A stretch of 64,000 nt of DNA from the NCBI GenBank assembly GCA_004123355.1, contig SCHM01000001.1, positions 12,968,193 through 13,032,192 of the forward strand, in the 5' to 3' direction. Numbering within the stretch: the stretch's first letter is position 1; the number at the start of each line of letters is the position of its first letter. Of this stretch, positions 1-13,545 are shown piece after piece. This DNA is from Amphirosellinia nigrospora. Lineage: Eukaryota > Ascomycota > Sordariomycetes > Xylariales > Xylariaceae. Both the position numbers and the translations under genes were made by a program. The notes below the pieces were generated by a model, which was given only the letters and a program-made list of their open reading frames with translations, made no database searches and was not told the origin of the DNA.

Positions 1-3000
1 GCAATTCTTCTGTTCACCGCCCCAAGGTAGCCTAATATGAACATTTACTGTTAATAGACCAATACGACGAGGGTCGCGAGATGCAGCAGAGAAACAAACA
101 ATGATATCTCGTACATCTCCAAGTAAAAGCATTCCATTCCTTTTACATTACAACATTCTCGTATCTATTCCCACCGTCTCGTGGACTTCCCTAGGCTCGT
201 AATTCTGGAATCTAACCCGTTTCGGACTTCGGTTTCGGACTGAGACTTGTGAGATTCGTATTATGACTCTCGTCAGCTTCGTGTTTAGTCAATTGAGCGA
301 GACCTGTGCAAAGCCTAAGTAAATTGGCTCTACTAGACGAATAGTCGAGAAGTGATTCGTGGGTTGAGGGGTAAAGCTTGCCGAGTTCAACCCTCCTATA
401 GCCAACCTTGTTCTTTTTGAGTATCCTCAGCTACCTTCGATTGGATACGTAGTATATTCTTCGCAATGTTTTGCGCTATCGGCATGCCATCTTCGCGAGA
501 TAATAAACCTCTGAAATGCTGTTAAGCGGACTGCGCTTATTCTTACAAACGGTGCGAAGATGATAGTATTAAGTGCATAAAACCAAGGCTATTTATTAGA
601 AAGCTCGCTAGCAACCAAATTAAAAAGCCAACAATTTAAAGTTTCTCAAGGAAGCCAAGAACGAAACAACCCCGATGAAGTTATTGGAGTAATGTCATCA
701 CAGTCGCCTTACCTTACCTAGAATGAGACATTGAAATTCCATTCATCCGTCGCATCCTAGTCGCATGTATCTGCTCTTGCCCACATGCCCGCCTATTCCT
801 TGTTTAGCTTCATTCGTTGTCTTTGTTGTTATGAAACGATTAATGGCCTTGGCTTGGGTATACAATCGGTAAACGAGATAGCTGATGGACCAGCACTCCA
901 TGCAAAAATAATGACAACATCACGAGGCATGCACAGAACCACGAATGAAGGAACGAAGGCATTCGTTTTAGGGCACCTACGAAGGTAACTGCGCGCAATA
1001 GCAAGTTCCTTCTATCTATATTTACAGTCTCCTCAGAGATAGCTCTGTATCAAGTGATTGCGATAATAATATAATACGAATCTTTCATTAAAGTTTCGGT
1101 TTTAGTACTCGTAGTATCCCTTGATGTAATAAGAATGTATTAGTTACTCATAATGAGCTATACTCGCTACCATAAATCCGTCCCTATCAAGTTCATAGAT
1201 TAGATAAGCTGATATTGAAGAACTTAATATGATTATAGAGGTGTGCTTGGGGTTCACTAGTAACCTCTTTTGCACGTGAATATTCGCTACTATTATGAAT
1301 TTGTATGGGCTTTTCCCATAAGCCCTGCGACCTTCCTAAGTCCCCTTAGCAACTCTTCTCCAGATATGGTAAAGCTGTTGAGCGAAATGGCAAACACGAA
1401 CTGACTTTATTCATTAAACTTGTTGGTTATGAGGCAATGAACGCTCCGAAACCGATAACTATAAGCTAGAGCGCTGACACGACACACCAGTTGAAGGGAA
1501 TACCATGCTCAACTTGCAATAGCCTCATCAGCCAATAATATCATTCAAAACGACTGGTTCTAAAATACATCTAGAACGGCTGATATCTCATTTTCCATAA
1601 AAGGAAATCCAAATCGGCGTAAATAATCTTAATTACCGTCCTCGGTAGCATCTGAGTTGACGTTGAATACAGTATTGTACTGAAGGCTTGCCAGGCCGGC
1701 GGAATGTGGGCTTCAGAGGATGCTAACTTCAATCTGACCGCCGGCGGCTGTGCCCGATCGTTGCTCGTAGCAGGGGTGGAATACTTGTTTTCTCTTCATT
1801 CATGGTCAGAATCATATGCAACTTCGCTAAAAGCGATAGGGTTCTGCAGCAGTTGACTGTCATCTGAGTGTTCGTCGGCGCGTCTCATTAAAAAAACTTG
1901 CTGCACAGAATATTCTGTAATCTCATTCTGCATTACGTCTGACCAATCAATCGAACAAGCCCGGTTTTTATACTCAGGGTGTTCATTGTTTAATACCACG
2001 TTGTTTACACTAACGTGGTATCCGTAGGGATCGACCGAACTCCCCGTCGAGTATCTGGGCGGTCTCATCGCAGCTAGACAGAGCTGAGCATCTGCAATTC
2101 CTTTCGGCCCAAAGACTTGAAGTCTAGTGCGCCACCGACCCAGATATCCTTAAATTCCGAAACCAACAAGTTACCACCGAAGACGTTTTATTGTAGCATT
2201 GCATACTTTCTCGGACTTAGGTAGCAGGAAGCTTAGTATGTCATCATGTCTTCATCCGCCCTTCGACGCGCAGGATATATTCTACGTGTCTTGGCTATAC
2301 CTGCTTACACGTTTCAGATTCGCCTAAGTGGCTCTTTAAATGCGCAGATGTGTAACCTAGAAGTACTCGATCAATCAATACTGGCTTTGCCAAGCACTAA
2401 TATTTCTGAATGCTGACCATCATGCCCCTTCCTTTACCCCAACCGACCTTGACCTACAACAGGCGACGACACTAAGCTACTGATTTATTAGCCTGCTAGC
2501 TTTTTACTGAGGCCTTGGCCCCCATGCAGGTTTCTTGCCCGCTCCTCTCTCGATTGAATTTCTTGCTGCCTTTGCTCGCTAATTATATCCAACTCCTGGT
2601 ATCGACACGCAATTGTAATCTAATGATTAGGGTGCGTTTGATTCAGCTCCGAGAAACGACGGAACACTGTTTACATGCGTTGACGTCGCATTCGTTTGTT
2701 ATTTCCCTTTCTTGATAAAACAAGCATCAAGATACCCCGAAAGAGGTACCGGCACTCTGGATAGGCTTGTACTGCGATCGGATTCGGCTCAGCGACTCTA
2801 AAGCTGTCATGCCCAAGCCCTCAGGGGTACCTTAATCCACACCTCTGGGTGTGTGGAACCGGGTTATACTTGGTTCATTTGTTCACTCCAAGTACCTAGC
2901 TTGACATTTCATTAGCTCTGCGAGGCGGCGCTCCCTCCGTTTCGCATACCTCTCTTCGATAACGGCGGAAAGTCCTAGCAGTCGTGTGTTTATTGTATGA

Positions 3001-6000
3001 AGAAAACAGGCAAATGGTCGAGTTGAGCTTTGGATGCCTTGATTTAAAAATCTATGCTGCAATACTATGCCGAGTGGCGAATATTTAAGCATCTACGTCC
3101 CCCTCGTCGCCATGTCTCTCTCAGCATTTACGCTATTCCACCATAGTTCTCTTCTTTCTTTTCTTAATGTGTCCGATTCTTCAAGCATCTCGACAGCGAG
3201 AGGCACCGCATGCGTGTCTTACCATAACTAGAGATAATTTTTACTTGTCTCTCGTTCAATATCCGGCCCTACGTTGAGCATCGGTTGTGCCACTGAGCTG
3301 CACGCGACACATTGCTTACCGACTTACACCATATGCTTCCTCCTCCACACGCTATACATCTCAAACTTCACGTTCAAAATCACTATGAGTAGCATAAACT
3401 TATCTGTGGGCATGAACACTGGCTGTGCATCTGGACCGTAATGCTCCCAACAGCTGATTCCTGTCTGTTCTTGTGTAATAACAAGTGATCTGCAGACATA
3501 ATGGAAATAGTACACCGGCAGAACAAGCTGCGATGCAAGGATATAGGCTCTCTAGCTGCAGGCAGCCAAGCGACGAGCATGTTACCGACCGCCTAGCTCA
3601 CCGCCTAACCCTAACGAACCATACACAGCGTATCCAGTCCCAGGTGGACGGGATTGCTGGTATTCTTCAACAACCGTCAAACACCAACTCTCAAAGCGGC
3701 AATTGATAATCGCCAATATTTATGCATGCATACATACAAACCACCAACATTTCAACAAATAAGTCTGGAGTCGACGTTCCCCTTTCAAATCACGGCAACG
3801 AAATACATCAGGGTTGTTAGATTTATAGCAAAATAATTCTGTTACGGCATGGAGAAACCACTAAAGAAAAAAAAACTATGCAAAGTTTAATGGCAATTAG
3901 AAGCCTTTCACAATCAATGGAATTGCTAAGCGCACAAATATATCTCGGGGCGAGACCCAACCAAAAACAATGAAGCACTTCAGATGGTTTCGGTTTCTTT
4001 TCGGCATTTTCAATACCATTAGCTCCATATACGATTGCACGTTGATGATTATCCTGGTTTGACGGAAAGAAAGCTTATTAGCTTTTAGAAAAGTGTATAC
4101 TATACCTAGTGCTCTACATCTCGAATAAATATAGAGCTTCTCTTTCTTGCTTGGCATGTATCAGAGGGTCCTAAGATGACCGCATTCTCCACAGACTCCC
4201 TGAATACCTCAGTCCTGCAGCGTGCGACGGTTGTCATGTCAGGTCGCATCCCGTTAGCCGCGTTTAACTCTAACGTCTAGGTATTGTGTACCTATCTAGA
4301 TCCCCGCATCCCACGACGTCGTGAAAATACGATGGGCGCTCATAATACGCTCTAGTCTGGATCCTAGGCTATGTACATTCACAGCCGGACGTCAATAATC
4401 AAAATGTCGAGAAACACGACGCGATCTTATTGCGCAACCGACAGGGGTTCCTTACGATCTTCGATCCACTAATTTCACGATCTACCCATTGCTAAAATGG
4501 TGCGTATCGACGAAGCTTAACGCGGCGGTCTCTAGACTAGTCTCTCAGCTGGCCCGGGGTTGGGCGTTGTTAATCAACAACTAGGTAATGTAGAGGTTCG
4601 CGAACACTGAAACCTCTAGCTCTCAATTGAAAGCTTATTTTGTTCAGCTGCTCGCGACCGAAACACGCAACGACTTCACGACGAAACTAACATCCTAGCT
4701 AATTACACTACTAAAATCTGGACAAACACTCTCGCCACCCTAATAGGTCGGTTGGAAATATAGTACTAGGATAACCTAGTCGACAACGTGGCACCCAGGA
4801 TATTTGGTGCCAAGTTAGTGGAAATAGTCCTAATGAGCTAGGGTGTCGGGTGTTAGTGGGAACTACCCCAAGAACAGTTTTTAGCGATTGCTTCCCGCCT
4901 GCAAAAGGCTTCTATTTAAAGTTAAAAGTACCTATCAACGTCTCTTTTCTCATATTTACAGTAGTACAGTTCATCCCAAAGATACCGTTAAATCCCAAAT
5001 TACAAACTAGTTCTAGTTTTACTCGGCTCATTTCAATAAATATTGACAAAAAAGAATTCCGTTTCTGAGAGTAGGTTGCAGTCATATGCAGCCTACTACT
5101 CACTGCCTGTGACGCATTCACTTATCTCCCTTCGTCATTGCATCACTTTGATCCGCGTTCATCGGGCCTATGCGGCAGACTGTAGATTCGGTACAGCTTT
5201 ACGAGTAGTCAGAAGCACATCATCGTTAAAGTCGGTGAGGGGTTGAAGATTAGGGGAGGGTTCATTAATATGAGCCAATTTCTTCACCGTTCCATTTGCA
5301 GGAGGAAGTTGGCGTAAGTAAATCTCTCTTAGCGCAAACTCCTACTACATGCCTCACCGCATCTAGACGTTTTCATGCAAAACACTGGGCACGATCGACA
5401 CGCTGCTAAAGAACGCACTCTCCAGCGAGCCTTAAATAAGCACTAACACCCTGTGGCTTACCCCAGAATCGCAATTTACTTCTGCTGCCTATCTTGAACC
5501 CAGCCACCTTAGGCACGACATACTCTAGCATGGAACAAGGGATCATATTAATTGCCCCGCGCAGGCAGGAGGCGATAGATACGAGGTCGGTAGGGCAGTT
5601 GACAGTTGCTTGCTCATTACATTATGCATACTGCAAATGAATCAGGGGGCAACAGATAACACGTGGTGACCATGCTGAAGAGCGGTCAGCATACCATCCT
5701 ACCGAAGGTAACATCTGGGTGAGACTCGTCGGTCTTCGGTATTATAGTACCTAATATCCAGGTATGGTTGAAGTTCCATTGACCTTGGGTACGCCTAACG
5801 TGCCTGAGACCTGGTGGCTACCCCATCAAGCTCGCAATAATGCAATCCTACTATGGCGGCAAGGTAGATTGTTTACCGTTTTATTGTGAAGTCGTAGTAG
5901 AGTTTTCACTGCGCGACAATTGGCTGACGATCCAGGCCGCTCTTGGTTACCTAGTCTGACTGTCACCATCCGTCCTAAGGTCTTGTCCTCGGGCCTGCTT

Positions 6001-8344
6001 AGACAGTCAAGGATCGCATTGCTCTGCCATGCTCAGAAATGTAATGAGGAACATGCGTATCAAGGTTGTAACTAAAGACAATTCGGCAACATAGTCACTC
6101 ACAATTGACTCCTTTTGTTTTTTTCAATGTGTTATCAGGCTCCTATACCCGCGACTGCCTATAGTAACGTCACCCTTTACTGTATGAAGCTGTGAACGTC
6201 ATCGATTGGAAGTAGCCTAAGCCTATAGCCATGCAAATGGCTTCACCGACAAATGCCCATATTGTTTTCTTTTGCCCGTTTCCCCGCAAGTCAACGGTGA
6301 CGAGACGGTGACGATACCCACGAATTGAAACCAACTCCACACACACGGGTGCGTCCAGCTGGCCTAGTGCTAGCGAATTATACGGCGCGATACGGTACTA
6401 ATAAGGGGCTTTCGTACAAAGTAATTGTCATGTTTTCAGGGCAAATTTGATTACCTGACACTTTGTTTTAGTTTCTACGACTGCACCTTTAGCTTGATCA
6501 CTGTCGTGCCAAGTCAGCGTAGCGCTAATGATCATTGTTTCCGCTAGCTCGTGGCAAAACCTGGAGTATCTGAACCCCGGCTGGCCGACATGGGTTCAGG
6601 TCACAACAAAAACACGTGGCTGCCCTGTCATGATTCCCTGCGATCGTGAACCACCCCGGACTAGTTACGGTTGCGCCGCTAGATGATAATTCTTTAGCGC
6701 CACGCTAGGGCTTGTACGGGCAGGGAATTGGAAGTCCGCCATATTTACTTGCTGCACAGGGGCTATGAAGTGGCCAAACGACTTCGAGACTGATCAACAG
6801 CTATGTTCCTACTTGAATTCATATGGCAGCCCTGTGAGCAACAGTACTCTTTCTTTCCTAGATCTAGCGTGGAGCTAAAGAATTATTATTCTAGGGACCT
6901 ATAGATACCGTTTATTCTTTCTAACCCTTTGCCAAACTTATTTGACAAAGTGTAGAGCCCTGAAGGACAAAGGCTATGAGTACCATTGCATCTCCCACAA
7001 CCCCTTGTCTCTACCTTCTGGTTCGCAAAGTATGCTGCAAGAACACTATCCCGCAGATTGTATGAACACTATAGATATCGGACACCAGTATACGGAGAGC
7101 CATCCAGACTGACATTTCCCCCAGCATAAATGCAATGACCGTGTATTTTGGTGTAGCTATCTTAGCCCTTCAAGAATCCGATTAAGGGTGTTAAATATTC
7201 TCCAATCATTTTAAAGCAATGCCAGTCTTACGCCATGCGAAAGTCATGGTACGCGTCAAACTATGAGCTAAGAGCCATACTACTCCACTGGTGCCGGATA
7301 TGGCACTTACTTGGTAGCATCAAGCTATGTAACCGCACTCTTGCATGTGTAAAAAGATCCCAGGTTCATCAGACCGCGCCCCAACAGCGAGTGTCAGGGA
7401 GAAGATAGGCACAATCCACACGACACCGTCCAAGCAAGGCATTCATTCAAAGAAGTTCCATGCAGAGTAGGTTTCACTAAGACCCTGGGAGGCGGTCAGC
7501 AATCGGGGTGTACCCTACCGATTGGCTGAGCGATACTCTCGTGAGAATCCATCCCATTTCCCACGTGTTTGCGAGGGTCACCCAATGTAATAAACTTTGG
7601 GGCGCATCTGGATGCTATGCTAACCCACCCCCCAATACGGAGTACACGATATCATCAAAACAAAGGCCGCATTTGGTAGGTGGTAGTATGGCGGTGAGAA
7701 ATTCGCGCATAAGGCTGCAGAGCCGTGTTTAGTATTTATTCATATTGGAAGAAGCGACCTATAGTAGCACGCGCTGCGAGCGTGAGCAATTCATTGCCGG
7801 TAGGCTTCGTGCCATTATGCCGCTTCATGTGCCCCTTTCATATACACTTACCATGCTACCAAGCAACCCCTGAAGTCACGTCAAGGTAAACGCCTTTGCC
7901 AAGTTGTAATGGACCCGCGCTCATGCAGGATGTGTTGCATTTGACATATGAGTACACACAATACGGTACTCGTGTTGTATACACCTGTAAACTGTGTTCG
8001 ACCAAGTCGTTTTTTAACTAGAGGTAAAGAATTGGTTCCTAAAATAACTAGCTTGCATAATCTATTCTACACTACTTATTATACTAATGGGGCAATTTAT
8101 AAAGGTTACATTACGACAGTTCTGACTACTATGTTTGTAGCTAAGCGCCTGAGGGTATGAACAAATTGGAACAGTAGTTGGCATAAAGATCAAAATTTCA
8201 ATATCTATTGATACTAGAAAAGAACTAAACTAGAAACAAGGAATCGCTAGTAGTAAATCTCGATAGCGTGTCTAGCCATGTTCGAGATTCTTGATAGGGA
8301 GTGATATATCATAGTCGGATAAGAGAGATAGAAACAATGTAGAA
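1..8344. other. Gene-poor stretch, no recognisable gene
   Basis: Only short open frames, mostly without a plausible start or a family motif, are seen on either strand. The longest protein-like one is on the minus strand at 1796-2068 (90 codons, acidic end, no motif I recognise), and it may be a remnant. Composition is intermediate, neither as AT-rich as the right end of the window nor like the gene-bearing parts. No tRNA, rRNA or intact transposon was recognised. Decayed repeats are plausible but cannot be shown without a database search. Confidence 0.5.
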
Positions 8345-8701
8345 CTACCACATCCCGAAGGTTATCTTGGGTATACTTCTTGTCTTGTAGTATGTGGGGT
8401 CGCTCCCGACAAAATACGCGCCAACCTTATCTCCCGAAGTCGTCACTCGGGGCTCCATGGGTTTGGGTTTAACATAGATAGCTAGAGGATCGCTTCCTGT
8501 ACCTTGAACATAGATATCCAGAGGATCGCTTCCTACACCTTTAATATAGATATCTACAGGATCGCTTTCTGTACCGGCTTGAGGAACTCGAGTGTTTGGC
8601 ATTGTGTCGACGTTTTCGAAGGTGTAGGGTAGATCTACGTTATGATATATAGGCTGGTCTTCTCTATGCTGAGTTGATTCGGGTTGATTGACTGATTGCA
8701 A
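8345..8701 (-). CDS. Small repeat-containing protein or exon, unknown function
   Basis: An open frame of 118 codons. The first codon as bounded is TTG and a stop lies just upstream in frame, so this is either an exon with an acceptor near 8690-8700 or starts at an internal ATG near 8611. The middle carries three 12-residue repeats of the type SDPLDIYVQGTG (variants SDPVDIYIKGVG and SDPLAIYVKPKP) and a later degenerate GSDPTYYK. There is no signal peptide, no dibasic Kex2 site and no membrane segment. I do not recognise the family. The in-frame 36-bp repeat argues that it is or was coding. It sits alone between two gene-free stretches. Confidence 0.35.
   Translation of the reverse strand: MQSVNQPESTQHREDQPIYHNVDLPYTFENVDTMPNTRVPQAGTESDPVDIYIKGVGSDPLDIYVQGTGSDPLAIYVKPKPMEPRVTTSGDKVGAYFVGSDPTYYKTRSIPKITFGMW
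8487..8594. repeat. 36-bp tandem repeat, about three copies
   Basis: Copies start at 8487, 8523 and 8559, each beginning GGATCGCTT. Spacing is exactly 36 bp, so the reading frame of the minus-strand ORF is kept and each copy codes for 12 residues. Differences between copies are scattered point changes. A partial further copy lies just to the left, at about 8470-8486. Confidence 0.8.
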
Positions 8702-9680
8702 TAATCAGTTGCCCATGCTGACATTTATACTGAATATCATTATCTTCTCTTTGTTTCGTCGCTTTAAGCATGAATCAACTGAGCATTGTACATCAGCTCT
8801 TTTGGTGAAACTTTGGTATTGTGAAACGTATACCTGGGGATTGTTTTATTGTTCCCTTGATATTGATTCTTTGTCGCGGATGTGACAGTAAGGGAATAAT
8901 GGGACAAGGGAAACAATCGAAAGCTATCTCGCGAGAAACCGTAATATCGTTACAATGACATTAACATATGAATAGAGTTGGCTCTAATTCTCATAGTTGA
9001 ATTCACTTTATTTGCTCTTGATTTTACTTGGTTGTAGTTACACGGCTCTTAGTGGGGGTTAACAATAAGGATGCATTCCTCTTTCCACTTCTGCTTCTCC
9101 TGTGACGGTTCCAGTGAGGTGCCGAGAAGGAATATCATTCATGCACGAGCATCTATAATTAAGTTCCGCACAGCTCCCCGATCCGTTTATCATTAGCGTC
9201 TATCTACTAGAACATCGAGTCAGTCTACTTGATCACGCTTGATATTCATGATCCAGAAGAGGAGCCCAGGGTCATTAATCGCCCCTTCTGCGAAGAAATG
9301 GTAGAATTAAGGCTCTTTGTTAATGTATTACTCAGAAGACAGTTCCGTATGATAGAATATCACCTATGCAACTATGACATCTGCTATCTTAGTTAAATCC
9401 GTCGAACTACATGGAGCTGTGCGACAGACTTTGTTCTTGGTGATTAATAGAATGAATAGGTAAATTGTCATCCCTCCCACTATAGGAACTCCATTTCCTT
9501 CCAATGAAACTGCCTGCACTGCTCAGCTTACTTGATACTCTTCAACTTCTGTACGTTCCTCTCCCACTTGGACATAGAGCTCTTTGTAGCTAGTTGAACG
9601 GAAATTTGCACCAGCGAGAAAAGAAATGACAGATTAGTGTACACTTAGCCTCCAGTATCTTTTACGTTTTCTCTGATGCA
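8702..9680. other. Intergenic, no gene seen
   Basis: About 1 kb between the small repeat ORF and the 3' end of the alcohol dehydrogenase. Open frames are short and lack motifs. Confidence 0.5.
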
Positions 9681-10969
9681 CTATTTCTCAGCATCGAAAA
9701 TTACCTTTTGTACTTTCATCGCATCAAAAAGCTCATAGCCCTCAGTTGCTTGACTGAGCGGCATGATGTGCTCCGTCATGAAGCTACATATCATAATTAG
9801 TACTCGTGACTGAATGATTAGAGAATGCACAACTTACTCAAATACTTGCTGCTTTTTCTCGAGTAGTCTGAGAGCTTCTGGGAAGATGCCTATAATTGGT
9901 CTTAGCTGCTTGGCGCAGTTTACCTCGAATGCATGACTTGTGAGAACATGAACTGAATAGATGCTTACTTCGAACCGGGCATCGCCCCATCTGAATCTTG
10001 AGATTCTTGCCGTAGGCTTGATTCCCGCTCCAGGGTATCACGCCGTTATGAACACCCACGCTGGAAATCGTGCCCCAAGGTCGCAGAAGTTTAAAAGCTG
10101 TCTCCAGCGCTGAGCTATGTCCTACCACTTCAATCACAACATCAGCCCCACGGCCGTCAGTCAACTCTTTAACGCGGGCGGCAAGGCCGTCTCCAGCCTC
10201 GAGATAGTTCCAAGGCTCAGCCCCGATTACCTTGGCCCTGTCTAGGCGCGAAGGTATCCCATCGACGGCTAAGATTGCCTTAGGTTTGTATTCCAGTGCC
10301 GCGACCAACGCACAAAGCCCCACGGGACCGCATCCGATCAAGACTACTACGCTGTCGCGTACATCCTCCGGTGTCAGTTGATTCAAGGCGTTAGATGCCG
10401 CGAAACAGCCAGTTGGCAGAATATCGGCCATGAGACACAGCTTGAGCTCGTCAATGCCGCTGGGAGCTTTGACGACCGTCGAATCGGCGAGCGGCACCCT
10501 GACATATTCCGCCTGGCCCCCATCGAGCAAGGGACACCCAAAAAGCAGGCACTTCTCGCAACGCGAGGACAGACCGCGCTTACAGTAGAAACACTCGCCG
10601 CAGCTAACTGTGAAGGGGCAGACGACCGGATCGCCGGGCTGCACGGACTTCACGCTGGAGCCGACCTGGTAGACGGTGCCAGTGAACTCATGGCCCATAA
10701 TGAATCCGGTCGCGGATGCTTGATGACCTCTGAAGACGTGTAACTCGCTAAGGGCCAGAATAGTTAGTAAATTTAGATAATATTCTTTTCCGTGTCGGAT
10801 TGGGTAGAGGCTCGTGCCCCAGCTGAAATCTTTACCTCCCGCATAGTGCAGTATATCGCACTTTGATAATGATGTCCTGGGGGTCTTGAATTGTCGGAAG
10901 AGGTCGTTCTTCGACGGCAACATCTCTCACGCCCCTCAACACAACTGCGCGCATCGTTTTCTGAGACAT
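9681..10969 (-). CDS. Zinc-dependent alcohol dehydrogenase (MDR superfamily)
   Basis: Start ATG at 10969 gives MSQKTMRAVVLRGVRDVAVE, a normal MDR amino end. Three introns with good borders (10748-10835, 9890-9968, 9784-9837) leave exactly 1068 coding bases, a 355-residue protein of normal family length with no frame break. Catalytic zinc ligands are visible in TALCGSELHVFRGH and GHEFTG, the structural zinc cysteines in CGECFYCKRGLSSRC, and the Rossmann NAD(P) motif in LIGCGPVGLCA. The family oxidises alcohols or reduces aldehydes in the cytosol. The substrate cannot be read from sequence, though resemblance is to the glutathione-dependent formaldehyde dehydrogenase/threonine dehydrogenase-like branch. 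The next gene upstream is a P450 on the same strand, so the pair could act together in secondary or detoxifying metabolism. Confidence 0.9.
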
Positions 10970-11732
10970 CTCTGAAGCGTCGATATTATTTGAGTGTGCG
11001 ATTCCTCTTTCAGTTTCACCCAGCGTCGTATCAAGTTCGTCTCATGTCCCACTATGTATAAAGATCACGGTCGGTATAGACGTGGTCAGCTTCATATATG
11101 GGCAAAATCTTAGTTGAGGCGGGGAAACGCCATGCATTCCATATTAATAGCATCATGGCGGAGATGATATGACGGCTTTAAGACATGCAATAGCCTTCCA
11201 GCTGAGAACCGGCTGCCGAGGTCGAGCCGGGGCGATTGACCCCCCACGAATTGGGGAATCTCGGCAACTCGGAGGACTGGCGATGTAACATACTGATGGG
11301 TGTCTATTACCAGACCTGACTGCGTACTTTTGGAGTACGGAGATCGCAATTTGTAATAGTTCACAATTACGTTTATTAAATTGAAATAAGTAGCACTTGA
11401 CTCAACAATGTCTTGGAAGCTTTGCTTCTTCAAGCTATGGTTCAGCCACGGAAAGGGGTTAACAAAGCTCACCCTGAAGATGGCGTAAGTTTCCACACTC
11501 CAGCCATGAAAACCCCGACACGATTTTAATCATTGAGATTTTGATAAGTAACATCGAGGGCCAGATCATGAATGATAACTGATATATCTCTCTGGAGAAA
11601 ACTTGAAGTAGTCAATTTGTTGAAATTCATATCCTTGAAGACTAATACCCCTGATATGAACCTTTGAGAAGGCCATGATTGATTCTTACCGATGTCCCAG
11701 GTCGGATCCCTTGACTAAACGGAAATCAACGT
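10970..11732. other. Intergenic between alcohol dehydrogenase and P450
   Basis: Promoter side of the dehydrogenase and 3' side of the P450. A minus-strand open frame at 11110-11496 lacks recognisable motifs and I do not call it a gene. Confidence 0.5.
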
Positions 11733-13545
11733 TTAGTTATCCCGCTTCGCAGGCCGCAGCTTGATCCGCAGAGGAGACTTCTCCCACACTATGAACACTT
11801 TCTGATCCAACCAGTTGCCCTCCGTCGCGTTCTCGATGTCAAAATGCCAGACGAGCCGCGCCATGACAAGTTTCATCTCAGCGTACGCGAGATTGCGGCC
11901 CACGCAATTCCTCGGCCCGTACGAAAACGGCTGCGACGACTCTCTCTTGTCGTGCGCAAATCTCACGTCCTCGCCGGTCCAGCGCTCGGGGATGAAGGCC
12001 TCGGGTTGGGTCCAGTTCAGAGGAGTGTTGGAGATGGCGTAGATGGGGATGCTGACGGACGTGCCGGCCGGGAGGAATTCACCGTTGACCAACGCACCGC
12101 CAGCTGGTATGATGCGGTGATGGGCTGCGGCGAGGGCGGGTAGACTCGGAGGGCTTCCTCTATGCATCCTAGGAGATATTTGCAGCCGTGGACGCCGGTG
12201 ATGGTGATTTCGTCGGGATGGCTGAAGGTTGTGCGGATCTCTTGCGTTAGTTTTGCCAGCACTCGCGGATGCTTCAGAAGCAGGAAGGTGAGACCTGAAA
12301 AAACAAGTATAAGTTACTCTCTCTAATCCAATAATTATGACGATAATCTCACCCGACAGCAAAGTGGCAGTGGTTTCACTGCCTGCCGCGATCAGAATTT
12401 GCGCGTTTCCTTCCAGTTGTTGCGGAGACATTTTCCCCGAGTTGAATGCCTCGACGAGCTTGTCCATAAAATCAGGAACCGGGGGTTGTTCTTGAGGCGG
12501 TGGCTGATTTTCTCCTGTGCACGATTAATCATCATGTTTACTCGGGTTCACAGGTAGAATAGAATGAGTACCTCATTAAGAGCCTTGAGCGTTATCATAT
12601 CCGTCTTGATCTTCCGAGGGATGAACTGGATTTCGAAAAGTCTTCGGAGTAAAAACGGTAAACGGGAGCTCATTTGATAATATGAGAGTGACTTCGCTAG
12701 GCTAAAAAATATTCCAACCCATGTATGGAGAGTTCCAGTAGTCAGACAATTGAAAGATTCTCCGAAGGCTATTTACTTTGTCAGCATCGATGTAACCGAT
12801 ATAAGCTGGGTTGTTGAAACTTACTCAGGCAGCCAATAAAATCAAAGAGAAGGTACTATCCACGGTCAGGATGAACTGGCGACAAGCGATGCCATAGAGA
12901 GTAACTCACATTATACCGTCGTTATGTCTATCACTTTCTCGCCATTTCCACATTCCTCATGGAGTCTGCGGAACAGAGTATCTACGAACTCTTTCAAGAC
13001 AGGTTCCTGGGCCCTGAGAGATTTTTCGGAGAATCCATTAGCCAGTAGTTTGCGGATATAACCGTGATAGTGCCTATCAGCGTTGAGGATAAGAGGTTCG
13101 CTCTTGAGGCCCGAGTGGTACTTGGGGTCCTTGACAAACTCAACCTGTCCAGCTGGCTTGTAACCGTAGATTTCTCTCCACTGTATAGGATTGAGGTAGG
13201 ATAGATCATTCGGTCCTGTTCGTACAATTGGTCCGTATTGATTGTGCAGTCTTAGAAGATCAGTTGGCGTCTTGCCTTTAAAATATGAAGATACAATCCA
13301 TAATTGACTCGCTGCGGCCAAGCGAGGTCCGGGATATTTCGAAAGGGGATGTAGCCAAATGTTATATATCGATAAAACCCCGTAATAAGCAACAGCCTTG
13401 AAAATTGTCAGTAGACTTCAGTAATCATCAGACAATGCACACGACTGACCAAACCTAAGGGGGCAAATAGGGCGAGGGAAATGGAAACACTCCAACTAGA
13501 GCTTAGCAGGTTTAGAAGATGAGACGAAGTCTCTGCGATCGCCAT
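11733..13545 (-). CDS. Cytochrome P450, frame-disrupted
   Basis: ATG at 13545 opens a hydrophobic anchor (about residues 15-40) followed by the hinge HPLSKYPGPR, so this is a membrane-bound class II (ER) P450. Further landmarks are YGPIVRTGPNDLSYL, the I-helix AAGSETTATLL, ExxR in EEALRVYPPS, FIPERW, and the haem loop FSYGPRNCVG. The closest type by eye is the fungal CYP65/isotrichodermin C-15 hydroxylase or benzoate hydroxylase-like group. Introns include 13397-13449, one of about 65 bp in 12841-12915, and others near 12800, 12550 and 12320. The frame appears to slip by one base near 12490 (before PDFMDKL) and near 12140 (after the ExxR helix). The donor near 12915 is also poor. It is either a recent pseudogene or carries assembly indels. 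It probably pairs with the neighbouring dehydrogenase. Confidence 0.8.

Noticed and set aside
3897-4157. 86-codon minus-strand open frame starting with ATG
   Set aside because: No domain, no repeat and unremarkable composition; expected by chance in 9 kb of non-coding DNA.
8345-8701. Ribosomal peptide (RiPP) precursor
   Set aside because: Repeats are suggestive, but there is no signal peptide, no KR/KK cleavage sites between repeats and no UstY-like or oxidase gene beside it.
10378-10743. 121-codon plus-strand open frame
   Set aside because: Antisense of the catalytic domain of the alcohol dehydrogenase.
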